Shown: positions 17,387 to 26,104 of the stretch, one piece after another | Numbering within the stretch: the first letter of the stretch is position 1 | Layout: each line of letters starts with the position of its first letter | Assembly (NCBI GenBank): GCA_964626565.1 | Contig: CAZVFX010000007.1 | Coordinates: forward strand, 1 to 64,000 | Length of the DNA stretch: 64,000 bases | Direction of reading: 5' to 3' | DNA from: CAZVFX01 sp964626565 | Lineage (GTDB): Bacteria; Myxococcota_A; UBA9042; CAIXZC01 | Notes under the pieces: model-generated | Seen by the model: only the letters and a program-made list of their open reading frames with translations | Databases searched by the model: none | What the model was told of the DNA's origin: nothing | Position numbers and translations under genes: made by a program

Positions 17387-19246
17387 TCAGCTCCCGATTC
17401 TCTCGCCGATGGTCACCGCATCAAACTTGCACGCGTCGAAGCAGGAGCCGCACTGAATGCAGGCTTCCTGGTCGATGACGTGTAACTCTTTGCGCTCACC
17501 CGCGATGCACTCAGTGGGGCACACCCTGGCGCATAAGGTACAGCCGTTGCACTTCTCATTCACGACGTAGGAACATAAGTTCGCACAGACTCCCGCCCGG
17601 CACAGTCCCTTCTCAATATGCTCGACGTACTCGTCCCGGAAATAGCGCAGTGTGCTCACCACCGGGTTGGGGGCCGATTTCCCCAACGCGCAAAGGCTCC
17701 CCTCCTCCAGGGTAAAGCACAGGTCCTCCATCTTGTCGAAATCTCCGGAGACTCCCTCTCCCTTTGTGATACGCGTGAGGATCCCCAGTAGCTGCTTCAA
17801 CCCCTCCCGGCAAGGCACACATTTCCCGCACGATTCATCCACCAGGAACTTCACGAAGTACCTGGCGACATCCACCATGCAATTGCGGTCGTCCATGACG
17901 ATAAGCCCGCCCGAGCCCATCATGGAGCCGGCCTCGGTAAGCGAGTCAAAGTCCACGGGGAGGTCCAGGTGGCTTTCGGGCAGACATCCCCCTGACGGAC
18001 CGCCAGTTTGGACAGCCTTGAATACCCTGCCCTTGGGGATGCCGCCAGCCACGTCGAAGATAAGCTCTCTTAGAGTCATGCCCATGGGCACTTCGATGAG
18101 GCCGTTGCGATTGACCTTGCCCACCACCGAGAACGCCTTCGTCCCCTTGCTCCTTTCGGTTCCAACCGATGCAAACTGCTCCGGTCCGTGCTGGATAATC
18201 AGAGGTACATTGATAAACGTCTCAACGTTGTTGAGCACGGTGGGCTCATCAAACAGGCCCCGGTCGGTCGCATGAATGTACTTGGCCCTGGGCTCCCCGA
18301 CCCGCCCTTCCACCGACCTCATGAGCGCGGAGGATTCGCCGCACACAAACGCACCACCGCCACGGGCGATATGAATATCAAACGAAAACTCAGTCCCCAG
18401 TATTTTTTCACCCAACAGCGACTGGGACCGGGCCGCGGCTATGGCCTGATTCAGATGCTCCACAGCCAGCGGGTATTCCTGGCGCACGTAAATGTAGCCC
18501 GCGGTAGCCGACAGTGCGTAGGCCGCAATCAGCATCCCTTCCAGCACGCCGTGAGGGTCCGCCTCCATGATCGACCGGTCCATAAACGCGCCGGGGTCCC
18601 CTTCGTCGCCGTTGCAGATGACGTATCGGTTCTTACCCTTGGCTTGCTGGCAGGACCGCCACTTCCGCCCGGCATCGAAACCACCGCCGCCGCGGCCGCG
18701 CAGCCCCGCCTTCTCGACAGCGGAAATCACCTCGTCGGGGCTCATGCCCGACAACACTTTCGCCAACGCGGAATAGCCGTCCCGCGCGATGTAGTCCTCG
18801 ATGCTGGTGGGCGACATACGCCCCACATTGCGCATGGCCCAGCGGGTTTGCCGGGAATAGAACTCGATGTCGTCGTAGCGCACCACCCGTTTCTTGGTTG
18901 CAAGATCGCGGTAGAGCAGTTTTTCAACCGAACCTTCCGCCTCGAAAGCTTCGACGATGGCGTCCGCATGCTCGGGTTTGACGTTGGTGTGGAAAACACC
19001 GCTGGGCTCGAAGGTGACGATGGGCCCCTGCTCACACCAGCCGTGACAGCCGGTTTCGGTGAGTTCTACCTCCCCCTTGCCTGCAAGCCCGGCGTCGGCG
19101 AGGGAGCTGGTAAGCGCCTCGGCCACCTCCAGCCCACCCCGGGCGCGGCAGCCGGTGCCGCAACAAACCATGATGCTTCTCGAACCGGCTCGCCGGGCTA
19201 CAAGATCAGCGCGATAGCCATCTATGTTCGCCAGTGTCAATTTCAT
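17387..19246 (-). CDS. NuoF/HndC-like NAD(P)H-binding flavoprotein subunit
   Basis: A 619-residue diaphorase subunit with the domain order of HndC/HydB. An N-terminal thioredoxin-like [2Fe-2S] domain (CCGTGCRARG, CHGWCEQ) comes first. The NuoF core has the NADH/FMN loops GLRGRGGGGFDAG and NGDEGDPGAF and the cluster motif CGKCVPCREG. The C-terminus carries two [4Fe-4S] motifs (CNGCTLCARVC, CIQCGSCFDAC). It would oxidise or reduce NAD(P)H and exchange electrons with ferredoxins. The start overlaps the NuoE-like stop as ATGA. No hydrogenase catalytic subunit is present in the window. Confidence 0.93.
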   Translation of the reverse strand: MKLTLANIDGYRADLVARRAGSRSIMVCCGTGCRARGGLEVAEALTSSLADAGLAGKGEVELTETGCHGWCEQGPIVTFEPSGVFHTNVKPEHADAIVEAFEAEGSVEKLLYRDLATKKRVVRYDDIEFYSRQTRWAMRNVGRMSPTSIEDYIARDGYSALAKVLSGMSPDEVISAVEKAGLRGRGGGGFDAGRKWRSCQQAKGKNRYVICNGDEGDPGAFMDRSIMEADPHGVLEGMLIAAYALSATAGYIYVRQEYPLAVEHLNQAIAAARSQSLLGEKILGTEFSFDIHIARGGGAFVCGESSALMRSVEGRVGEPRAKYIHATDRGLFDEPTVLNNVETFINVPLIIQHGPEQFASVGTERSKGTKAFSVVGKVNRNGLIEVPMGMTLRELIFDVAGGIPKGRVFKAVQTGGPSGGCLPESHLDLPVDFDSLTEAGSMMGSGGLIVMDDRNCMVDVARYFVKFLVDESCGKCVPCREGLKQLLGILTRITKGEGVSGDFDKMEDLCFTLEEGSLCALGKSAPNPVVSTLRYFRDEYVEHIEKGLCRAGVCANLCSYVVNEKCNGCTLCARVCPTECIAGERKELHVIDQEACIQCGSCFDACKFDAVTIGERIGS

Positions 19247-19701
19247 TCCGCATCTCCCGGTTCGAGGAGGTCCTTGACGTCGATGGGCTTGAACTTGCCA
19301 TGGTACTGCTCATTCTTGATCACAAGGGGCGCCATGGCGCAGGCTCCCACGCAGTTGACTTCTTCCAGAGAGTACTTTCCATCCGGCGTGGTTTCGCCGG
19401 GGGCGATACCGAGAAGACGCTCTGCTTCATCTCCGATGAGGCTGGCCCCCTTGACGTGGCAAGCCGTTCCGGTACAGATGCGGATCACGTTTTCGCCCTT
19501 CTTCTCAAATGAGAATGCCTGGTAGAACGTGGCCACGCTCACCACCTTGGACACGGCGACGCCGCAATGGGCGGCAACCTCGTCGACCACCGGCCGAGGC
19601 AGGTATCTGAATTGCAGTTGAACATCGTGAAGGATCTCGATGAGAGACCCTTCGTCCGCGGGGTATTTCTCCAGAATCTTCTGTGCCAGTTGCTCAGCCA
19701 T
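19243..19701 (-). CDS. NuoE/HndA-like [2Fe-2S] thioredoxin-fold subunit
   Basis: A 152-residue protein with the NuoE fold and the [2Fe-2S] ligands C-x4-C (CTGTAC) and C-x3-C (CVGAC). An N-terminal helical segment (LIEILHDVQLQFRYLP) is typical. It pairs with the NuoF-like subunit as the NADH-side electron entry. A GGGAGGAA ribosome site precedes ATG 19701. The 38-base gap from the 2-oxoacid oxidoreductase genes is the widest in the operon but contains no clear promoter or terminator. Confidence 0.93.
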   Translation of the reverse strand: MAEQLAQKILEKYPADEGSLIEILHDVQLQFRYLPRPVVDEVAAHCGVAVSKVVSVATFYQAFSFEKKGENVIRICTGTACHVKGASLIGDEAERLLGIAPGETTPDGKYSLEEVNCVGACAMAPLVIKNEQYHGKFKPIDVKDLLEPGDAE

Positions 19702-19739
19702 CTCGGCCGTTCCTCCCTGCGAAGGCCCGTTGCTTACGC

Positions 19740-20300
19740 TCAGGGTGCTGTTGTTTCCGTTACGACTGCCTTGGCCCGGTTGTATCCTTCCTGGAGGGCC
19801 TGAAGATTCATGTCGACGAACTGAGGTTTGTTGGCAAACTTCTTGCGCACAAAACCCTTGAGGCTGTCCAGCGACACGGCGCCCGTCGCGCCCACGTAGG
19901 CGCCTAAGACCACCATATTGGCCGCCTTGCCGCTTCCCAACTCAATCGCGATGTCGTTGGCCGGAATCCTGATTTGAACGACATCGTCCCGGTCCAACTC
20001 GATGTTGATAAGAGAAGAATTAATGATCACGGCTCCACCGGAGCGTACATCGGGGCCGAATTTCTCCAATGACGGATTGTTCATCACCACCGCGGCGCCC
20101 GGATTGGGAACCACAGGGGAAGCCACCGGCTGAGACGAGACAACCACGCTGCAGTTGGCCGTTCCTCCCCTCATTTCCGGTCCATAGGACGGCAACCACA
20201 CCACGTTGTAGCCCTCTTCCATGGCGCTATGTGCCAGGATCTGGCCTGCGATCATCACTCCCTGACCGCCGAAGCCTGCAAAGACCACCTCTTGTAGCAT
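19740..20300 (-). CDS. 2-oxoacid:ferredoxin oxidoreductase, gamma subunit
   Basis: A 186-residue gamma subunit with the diagnostic start FAGFGGQGVM and the segment YGPEMRGGTANCSVV. With the alpha, beta and delta subunits it oxidises a 2-oxoacid to its acyl-CoA and CO2 and reduces ferredoxin. A GGAGGAG site precedes ATG 20300, and the gene starts 2 bases after the beta-subunit stop. The substrate (2-oxoisovalerate or 2-oxoglutarate) cannot be told from this subunit. Confidence 0.93.
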   Translation of the reverse strand: MLQEVVFAGFGGQGVMIAGQILAHSAMEEGYNVVWLPSYGPEMRGGTANCSVVVSSQPVASPVVPNPGAAVVMNNPSLEKFGPDVRSGGAVIINSSLINIELDRDDVVQIRIPANDIAIELGSGKAANMVVLGAYVGATGAVSLDSLKGFVRKKFANKPQFVDMNLQALQEGYNRAKAVVTETTAP

Positions 20301-20302
20301 CC

Positions 20303-21046
20303 TCAGCCCTCCTCCGGCGTTTTGAATTCGCCGAGCGGGTAGTAGGGAGCCATGCTCTGCTCCACCCAGTGTGTCGCATCGGTGGGCGTGAGCCCCCAGT
20401 TGGTTGGGCAGGTGGACAAGAACTCCACCAGTGAGAAGCAGGTCCCCTCTTTCTGGTAGGTGAACGCCCGCATCAGACGTTGCTTGGCCTGAACGACCAG
20501 CTTCGGGGTGTGCACCGCGGTGCGGGCGACATAACCCGGAGTGCGCAGGGTCGCGAGCATCTCCGCAACCCGGAGAGGGTGCCCCATTTCCGCGACGTCC
20601 CTTCCTGCCGGCGTAGTCGTGGTCACCTGCCTGGGCATGGTGGTGGGAGCCAGTTGACCGCCGGTCATGCCGTAGATCGCGTTATTGACGAAGACCACAG
20701 TGATCTTTTCGCCCCGGTTGGCCGCGTGAATGATCTCACCGGTGCCGATGGAGGCGAGGTCTCCGTCGCCCTGATACGTGAACACCATGAGTTCGGGCCG
20801 GGTCCGCTTCAGGCCGGTTGCCATGGCCGGGGCCCGGCCGTGGGCCGCCTCCTGGAAATCCAGGTTGAAGTAGTTGTATGCGAGGACCGCACAACCTACC
20901 GGTGCGACCCCGACAGCGCGCTCGGAGACCCCCAGTTCGTCCAGGCACTCCGCCACCAGCCGATGGATGATGCCGTGAGTGCAGCCGGGGCAATAGTGAG
21001 TGACGTTATCCGACAGCGCCGCAGGTTTCTTGAAAGTCGTTTGCAT
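20303..21046 (-). CDS. 2-oxoacid:ferredoxin oxidoreductase, beta (TPP-binding) subunit
   Basis: A 247-residue TPP-binding subunit. The motif HYCPGCTHGI is near residue 20. The Mg-TPP motif GDGDLASIG ends in NNAIYGMTGGQ, which is typical of Kor/Vor beta subunits. ATG 21046 is chosen for its GGGGGAG site 8 bases upstream; GTG 21055 would overlap the alpha stop as GTGA and add three residues. It forms the catalytic core with the alpha subunit next to it. Confidence 0.92.
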   Translation of the reverse strand: MQTTFKKPAALSDNVTHYCPGCTHGIIHRLVAECLDELGVSERAVGVAPVGCAVLAYNYFNLDFQEAAHGRAPAMATGLKRTRPELMVFTYQGDGDLASIGTGEIIHAANRGEKITVVFVNNAIYGMTGGQLAPTTMPRQVTTTTPAGRDVAEMGHPLRVAEMLATLRTPGYVARTAVHTPKLVVQAKQRLMRAFTYQKEGTCFSLVEFLSTCPTNWGLTPTDATHWVEQSMAPYYPLGEFKTPEEG

Positions 21047-21051
21047 TCTTT

Positions 21052-22122
21052 TCACTCCCCCAGTATGCCCAGCACTGCCTCGGTGACCTCATCAGGAGTG
21101 GGCACCAGCCCGCCCGCTTTGCCGTACCACCGCACCGGAGCCTGGCCCTGCACCGCCCGGTCCACATCCTCGATGAGCTGGCCCATGGACAGCTCCACGC
21201 TCACCACCACCTTCGCTTTCGGCGCCAGGGCCCGTAGCGGCTCGTATGGGAAGGGATAAAGTGCGATGGGCCGCATCATACCGACCTTCACCCCTTTCTC
21301 CCTCAGTTGGTTCATTGAAGTCTTGCAGATCCTGGCCATGGTGCCGAACGAGACGATGAGCACGTCGAGATCTTCTTCGGTATCAACTTCCTCGTACCGC
21401 ACCTGCTCTGCCTCGATACGCTCGTACTTGGCTTTCAGCTTGAGGTTGTGCTCCCAGGCCAGTTCCGCGTTAAGGAACAGGGTCTTCACCAGGTTCTGTC
21501 CACGCCCTTTGGCCCCGGTGGTCGCCCACTCTTCGTGGCCGCCAATCAGGGAAGAGGGCTCTTCGTCGAATTCGGGAATCTCCACCGGCTCCATCATCTG
21601 CCCGATCATGCCGTCAACCACAACGAGGACCGGATTGCGGTACTTCTCCGCCAGGGCGAAAGCCTCGACCATGAAATCCACAGATTCCTGGACGGTGGAA
21701 GGGGCCAGTACGATAAGCCGGTAATCACCGTGGCCCGCGCCTTTTGTGGCCTGGAGATAGTCGGATTGGGAAGGGAGGATTCCCCCCAGTCCCGGTCCGT
21801 TACGCATGACGTTGACGAGGACGACGGGTAGCTCTGCTGCGGCCAGATACGACATCCCTTCCGCCATCAGGCTGATGCCGGGAGAGGACGAGGTTGAAAA
21901 CACTTTGGTGCCGCCCGCCGCAGCGCCGAACAGCATGTAGCTCACCGCAACTTCGCTCTCGCCCTGGAGAAACACGCCGTCAACTTCCGGCATCCGGCGC
22001 GCGAGGTATTCGGCAACTTCGGTCTGAGGCGTAATGGGGTAACAAAAGTAGGCTCGGCAGCCGGCCAGAATTGCGGCCTCACCGATGGCTTCGTTGCCCT
22101 TCATAAGGAGTTTTTTGCCCAT
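21052..22122 (-). CDS. 2-oxoacid:ferredoxin oxidoreductase, alpha subunit (VorB-like)
   Basis: A 356-residue alpha subunit that starts with the GNEAIGEAAILAGC segment and YPITPQTEV, followed by TSSSPGISLMAEG and GPGLGGILPSQSDY. This pattern resembles VorB of 2-oxoisovalerate oxidoreductases more than KorA, but the two are close and substrate assignment is inference. AGGAG lies 10 bases before ATG 22122. It follows the small ferredoxin gene by 13 bases, giving the order delta-alpha-beta-gamma. Confidence 0.92.
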   Translation of the reverse strand: MGKKLLMKGNEAIGEAAILAGCRAYFCYPITPQTEVAEYLARRMPEVDGVFLQGESEVAVSYMLFGAAAGGTKVFSTSSSPGISLMAEGMSYLAAAELPVVLVNVMRNGPGLGGILPSQSDYLQATKGAGHGDYRLIVLAPSTVQESVDFMVEAFALAEKYRNPVLVVVDGMIGQMMEPVEIPEFDEEPSSLIGGHEEWATTGAKGRGQNLVKTLFLNAELAWEHNLKLKAKYERIEAEQVRYEEVDTEEDLDVLIVSFGTMARICKTSMNQLREKGVKVGMMRPIALYPFPYEPLRALAPKAKVVVSVELSMGQLIEDVDRAVQGQAPVRWYGKAGGLVPTPDEVTEAVLGILGE

Positions 22123-22135
22123 GGCGTTTGCGCTC

Positions 22136-22369
22136 CTAGTATTCGAAGTAGTGATACTGGATCCCGTGGACCGCCACTTCTATGGCCACATCGGGACAGG
22201 TGATCGCGCAAATGCGGCATCCCACGCACAAGTGCGCCCGCACCGGCGTGGCAAAAAAGTAGCCTTTCACGTTGATCTCCGTGGACATTTCCAGCAGTTG
22301 CTGCGGGCATGCTTCGACGCACAGACCGCATCCTTTGCACCTGTCCCTCTCGATATCTACCCTCGGCAT
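22136..22369 (-). CDS. Small 2x[4Fe-4S] ferredoxin (KorD/VorD-like delta subunit)
   Basis: A 77-residue ferredoxin with two cluster motifs, CKGCGLCVEACP and CVGCRICAITCP. The ATG at 22369 has an AGGAG site overlapping the stop of the upstream ATPase gene. A longer upstream reading frame exists but lacks a ribosome site. As delta subunit it carries electrons from the TPP centre to external ferredoxins. The gap to the alpha-subunit gene is 13 bases. Confidence 0.92.
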   Translation of the reverse strand: MPRVDIERDRCKGCGLCVEACPQQLLEMSTEINVKGYFFATPVRAHLCVGCRICAITCPDVAIEVAVHGIQYHYFEY

Positions 22370-22379
22370 TGCCCGCTCC

Positions 22380-23147
22380 TCACAGCTCAAAAAGCTTGTT
22401 GCCCATCTGCTCGGCATCCGCTCGTGGCCCGGCCCAGGGCGGAGCCAGAAAGCGGTAGATGGGCAGTATCTCTTCCGTTATCGCCTTGCGAGCCTCGGCC
22501 ACCAGCGGCTCCGGCACGCACACGAACTGCAACTCCAACCCTGCCTCTTCGGCAGCCGCCAACGCCAGGTCACGCCCTTCCAGGATCGTGTCCAGGGTGG
22601 TCTCTTCCATGAGATGGGTGTTGGAGACAAACCCCGTCACCTCCATGGCCCCGGCCCTCTCGATCTCACCCCGGATCCGACCGATGCCTTCCACGTCCCT
22701 GGTCATGGGCCGGTTGGCGTTGAGCACCATGCACGCGCGGTAGCTGCCGCGGGGAAGAGCGTCCGACAGCGCGCCCAGAACCCGGGCTCCCACATCGTCG
22801 CCACCCACATCCAGGATCACGTGGGCTACGGGCGTTTCTTCCGACTCCTGCGCCGACACGTCGGTTTGAACCACCTTCAGCAGCCCGCGAACTTCCGGGA
22901 CCAGAATGGGGAGGTCTGCGTTCAGGTACTGCCGATCGGGCAACACCACCCGTACTCCCCGGTTCTCCAGCACCTCTCGTGACTCTCGGCTCCGAAAGTA
23001 CGGATTCACCAGATCCAAGTCTACAAGAGCGGTCAGTTCCCGGCTGCGGACATCGGCACAGTGGAGCGCGAAATTGACGGCGACTTCCGTCTTTCCACTC
23101 CCGAAATTCCCCGTAAAGAGGGTGATTTTTTCACGGCCGAAAAGCAT
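22380..23147 (-). CDS. MinD/ParA-like P-loop ATPase of the 2-oxoacid oxidoreductase operon
   Basis: A 255-residue P-loop protein with GNFGSGKTEVAVN near residue 13 (Walker A with FGSGKT) and LVDLDLVNPYF (switch-like Asp). HVILDVGGDD acts as the Walker B region. It is the first gene of the operon and is spaced 10 bases from the ferredoxin. Similar ATPases accompany metallo-enzyme operons, and a cofactor-loading or assembly role is possible but unproven. Promoter-like elements lie at 23202-23230. Confidence 0.75.
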   Translation of the reverse strand: MLFGREKITLFTGNFGSGKTEVAVNFALHCADVRSRELTALVDLDLVNPYFRSRESREVLENRGVRVVLPDRQYLNADLPILVPEVRGLLKVVQTDVSAQESEETPVAHVILDVGGDDVGARVLGALSDALPRGSYRACMVLNANRPMTRDVEGIGRIRGEIERAGAMEVTGFVSNTHLMEETTLDTILEGRDLALAAAEEAGLELQFVCVPEPLVAEARKAITEEILPIYRFLAPPWAGPRADAEQMGNKLFEL

Positions 23148-23201
23148 GGGCGTCTGTCCACCTCCGCAACCGCCGATCCGGCCTCGCCGGAAAACGAAGG
23201 C

Positions 23202-23230
23202 ACCCTATCACCCGCCCTTGGCCATTTCAA
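23202..23230 (-). promoter_or_regulatory. Candidate sigma70 promoter of the redox operon
   Basis: On the minus strand TTGAAA (23230-23225), a 17-base spacer and TAGGGT (23207-23202). The -10 is only a half match. It faces away from the promoter at 23255-23283, and the AT-rich stretch between them includes TAATAA-T-TTATTA (23234-23246). Confidence 0.45.
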
Positions 23231-23233
23231 GCA

Positions 23234-23246
23234 TAATAATTTATTA
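23234..23246. promoter_or_regulatory. AT-rich palindrome between divergent promoters
   Basis: A perfect inverted repeat TAATAA-T-TTATTA centred at 23240. It is flanked by TTTCAA (23225-23230) and TTGAAA (23255-23260), the two -35 candidates. It may act as a shared UP element or an operator; this is inference. Confidence 0.35.
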
Positions 23247-23254
23247 AGCTTTGG

Positions 23255-23283
23255 TTGAAAACAGGGTATCCGTCTGGTACGTT
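23255..23283 (+). promoter_or_regulatory. Candidate sigma70 promoter of the lamin-tail lipoprotein
   Basis: TTGAAA (23255-23260), a 17-base spacer and TACGTT (23278-23283), 43 bases upstream of the ATG at 23327. The spacing is ideal; the -10 is weak. Confidence 0.4.
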
Positions 23284-23326
23284 GCTCAGGTTGTCATCTA
23301 AACGTTTCAGCTTACGGAGGCCTAAC

Positions 23327-26104
23327 ATGAAACGTCTGGCATTTCTTATTACCGCAACGTTGCTTTTGCAGGCGTGCGGGGGTTCGGAAAGCGAAGAGGA
23401 GGGCGTTTGTTCCCTGGACTTGCTGCCGGGAGACCTTGTCATCACGGAGATCATGGTAAATGCCAAGGGCAAGGACGAAGGGCTGGAGTGGATTGAGATC
23501 TACAACGCCTCCGGGACCGCCCAGTGCCTGAACGGGACGCTCATTTACGTGCAGGGTGCGACCACCTCCAAGAAGCAGCACTACGTTACTTCCGAAAATG
23601 CGATCACCATTCCGGCCAACTCCTATGCGGTGTTGGGCGGCGGGGAGTTTGACTGGCTGCTGTACTCATGGTCCCACGACTCCACTTTCAACAGCGGCGC
23701 TTTCTTCGACAAATCAGCGGAAGTGTCGCTCCGCGTCGGGTCCAACCTCATCGACTCGGTAGCTTACGGAGAAATGGATATTCCAACCGCACCGGCGCCC
23801 AAGGAAGGCAAGTCGCTCACCCTGTGCGGGGAGTGCAAGGCCGCCTCATGCAACGACTCCATTGAAAAATGGCAGTTGGGCTCCGGCGCGCCATACGACG
23901 AAGCGGGCAACCTCGGCACCCCCGGCATGCCTAACGCGGACTGCCAATGCCAGCCCTGTGAAGGAACCGCTACTATGCGACCCCCGGTACCCAACGAACT
24001 GCTCATTACCGAGGTATACGCCAACACGCCGGGCAAGGAAGACACGAAACTGGAGTGGTTCGAAGTCCACGTGCTGGCCACCGATGCTTCCATAGATCTG
24101 ACCGGATTAGGCATTCTGAAGGAAAAAGACGGCGACCCGGTCTTCGAGCAGCAGACCTGTTTCGCAGCCTGCCCCGGCAGCTACCTGGTGTTCGCCCGCA
24201 ACGGCAACGTGGAAGAAAACGGCGGCTTGACCGCGGACATCGTCTACGACAAGCTGACCCTCAAAAACAGCGATGCGTATTTGGGCCTCTCCCTGGGGGG
24301 AGATCTCATCAGCTATCTGGAATACCCCAGCGCGACCGACGGCAAGTCGTGGCAGTTGGATGAAGCGGCTTTGGCCTGGTGCGATGCCAAGGGCACCTAT
24401 GGTGACGGCACCGGCTTCGGCTCTCCGGGAGAGCCCAACTGGGACTGCAACAGCACCATCTGCGTCGACGAAACCGGAGCAGAAGTGACCGCGGCCCTCC
24501 CGGCCCCCGGCGATCTTGAGATCACCGAAGTATTGCCCAACACACCGGGCAGCGAAGAGGCTGAGCGGGAATGGTTCGAGGTGCGGTCCACCGCGGCGGT
24601 ACCGATACAGCTCAACGGCTTGGAGATCTGGAAGGACCCGGACGGCACGAAAGCAACCCACATCGTGGAAACCGAGGGGTTGAAATGCCTGACGCTGGAG
24701 CCGGGGCAAACTGCTGTGTTCGCCCGCAGCAACGACCCGGTGGCAAACGGTATTCCGGCCGAGTCGGTGGCGTACGTCTACTCTTCCATGACCATGAGCA
24801 ACTCCGGCTACCTGGGCCTCAAAGCCGGCGGCGCGATTGTCGACTCCCTCAATTGGACCGATGCCGAAGACGGCGCGGCGCTACAGAAGGACCCCGCGAC
24901 CGGCGCATGGTGTGATGCGGTGGGACAATACTGGACCACCCCCGGCGGCGATGCCGCGTACGGTTCCCCGGGGCAGGCCAACCTCGCTTGCGGCACCGCT
25001 TTCTGCCTGGAAAACGGCGAATTGCGGGCCGTGTCACCCCCGGGTCTTGGCGACCTGGTGATTTCGGAGATTTTCGCCAATCCAGCGGGGCAGGATGTGA
25101 CGGCCCGGGAGTGGTTGGAAGCCTACGTCACCCCCGCAGCCATGGGGCGTGACCTCAACGGCCTGGAGCTGGTCGTGGGCGGCAGTTCCAAAGGTGTCGT
25201 AGGGGAAGGTTCCCAGGAGTGCATCCCGATTCTGCAGAACTACCTGGTGCTGGCAAGAAGCGCAGACCCGGTGGCAAACGGCGGACTCCCCGCAGATGTG
25301 GTGCTGGTGGACGGCCTGAGCCTCGAGAACTCCAATTCCACAGTGTCTTTGGAAATCGCGGGCAAAGTGATCGATTCGGTGGCCTTTGCAGAGACGACCA
25401 ACGGCGCGGCGCTCCAGCTTGAGCCCGATGCCTTGAACGCGACGTCCAACGACGACCCCGGCAACTGGTGCGACGCCTCGGTCCCTTTCAACGGGGAGCC
25501 TGAATACGGCTCCCCGGGACTCGCCAATCCTTCCTGTGACGCCTCTTTCTGTACCGACGCGTTCGGCCAGGCAGTACAGGTCACCCCGCCGGTTCCGGAG
25601 GGCCTGTTCATCTCCGAGATCTACCCCAACACCAAGGGCACCGAAGACCCGGACAAGGAGTGGTTCGAGGTCACCGTGCCCAACAGCGCTTCTCCCTTCG
25701 AATTGAACGGGACCGGGATCATCCTGGAAGCGGGCGAGCCCGCCTTCTATTTCTCGGTAGACGAGTGCATCGAGTTGGAGCCGGGAGGAGTCTACCTCTT
25801 CTGCCGCAACTCCAATCCGGGCCAGAACGGCGGCCTGCCCGCCTGCATCGAGTACGGCTCCTCGGTTTCCCTCATCAACGACTACGGCTCACTGGGACTG
25901 GGAATCCCGGGCATCATTTATGACAACGTCCCCGACTACGGCAAGTCCCAGGACGGCGTGTCCAGGCAACTGCATCCCGACAGCTACAACGCTTCGGGCA
26001 ACGACGACCCCAACAACTGGTGCGACACTCCGGCAGGCAACACCTTCGGCGACGGCTCCGTGGTAGGCACACCCGGCATCACCAATCCGGCATGCGACGA
26101 CTAA
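23327..26104 (+). CDS. Lipoprotein with five lamin-tail-like domains
   Basis: ATG 23327 with GGAGG 7 bases upstream gives 925 residues. LLQAC marks the lipid-attached Cys (Cys18). Five repeats of about 180 residues begin with the lamin-tail signature (GDLVITEIM, NELLITEVY, GDLEITEV, GDLVISEI, EGLFISEIY near 35, 223, 395, 575 and 757). Each has an EWxE strand, an LNG turn and an end like WCDA-GSPGxxN. Lamin-tail domains form Ig-like sandwiches in secreted bacterial proteins, often near nucleases or phosphatases. The next gene encodes a thermonuclease and overlaps by one base (TAATG). An envelope-surface role is inferred. Confidence 0.85.
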   Translation: MKRLAFLITATLLLQACGGSESEEEGVCSLDLLPGDLVITEIMVNAKGKDEGLEWIEIYNASGTAQCLNGTLIYVQGATTSKKQHYVTSENAITIPANSYAVLGGGEFDWLLYSWSHDSTFNSGAFFDKSAEVSLRVGSNLIDSVAYGEMDIPTAPAPKEGKSLTLCGECKAASCNDSIEKWQLGSGAPYDEAGNLGTPGMPNADCQCQPCEGTATMRPPVPNELLITEVYANTPGKEDTKLEWFEVHVLATDASIDLTGLGILKEKDGDPVFEQQTCFAACPGSYLVFARNGNVEENGGLTADIVYDKLTLKNSDAYLGLSLGGDLISYLEYPSATDGKSWQLDEAALAWCDAKGTYGDGTGFGSPGEPNWDCNSTICVDETGAEVTAALPAPGDLEITEVLPNTPGSEEAEREWFEVRSTAAVPIQLNGLEIWKDPDGTKATHIVETEGLKCLTLEPGQTAVFARSNDPVANGIPAESVAYVYSSMTMSNSGYLGLKAGGAIVDSLNWTDAEDGAALQKDPATGAWCDAVGQYWTTPGGDAAYGSPGQANLACGTAFCLENGELRAVSPPGLGDLVISEIFANPAGQDVTAREWLEAYVTPAAMGRDLNGLELVVGGSSKGVVGEGSQECIPILQNYLVLARSADPVANGGLPADVVLVDGLSLENSNSTVSLEIAGKVIDSVAFAETTNGAALQLEPDALNATSNDDPGNWCDASVPFNGEPEYGSPGLANPSCDASFCTDAFGQAVQVTPPVPEGLFISEIYPNTKGTEDPDKEWFEVTVPNSASPFELNGTGIILEAGEPAFYFSVDECIELEPGGVYLFCRNSNPGQNGGLPACIEYGSSVSLINDYGSLGLGIPGIIYDNVPDYGKSQDGVSRQLHPDSYNASGNDDPNNWCDTPAGNTFGDGSVVGTPGITNPACDD

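Noticed and set aside
18188..19525. 445-codon plus-strand frame opposite the NuoF-like gene
   Set aside because: The minus-strand gene has conserved FMN, NADH and Fe-S motifs; this is antisense background.
14592..23147. NADH-dependent hydrogenase operon
   Set aside because: NuoE/F/G-N subunits are present but no H-cluster or NiFe catalytic subunit is encoded.
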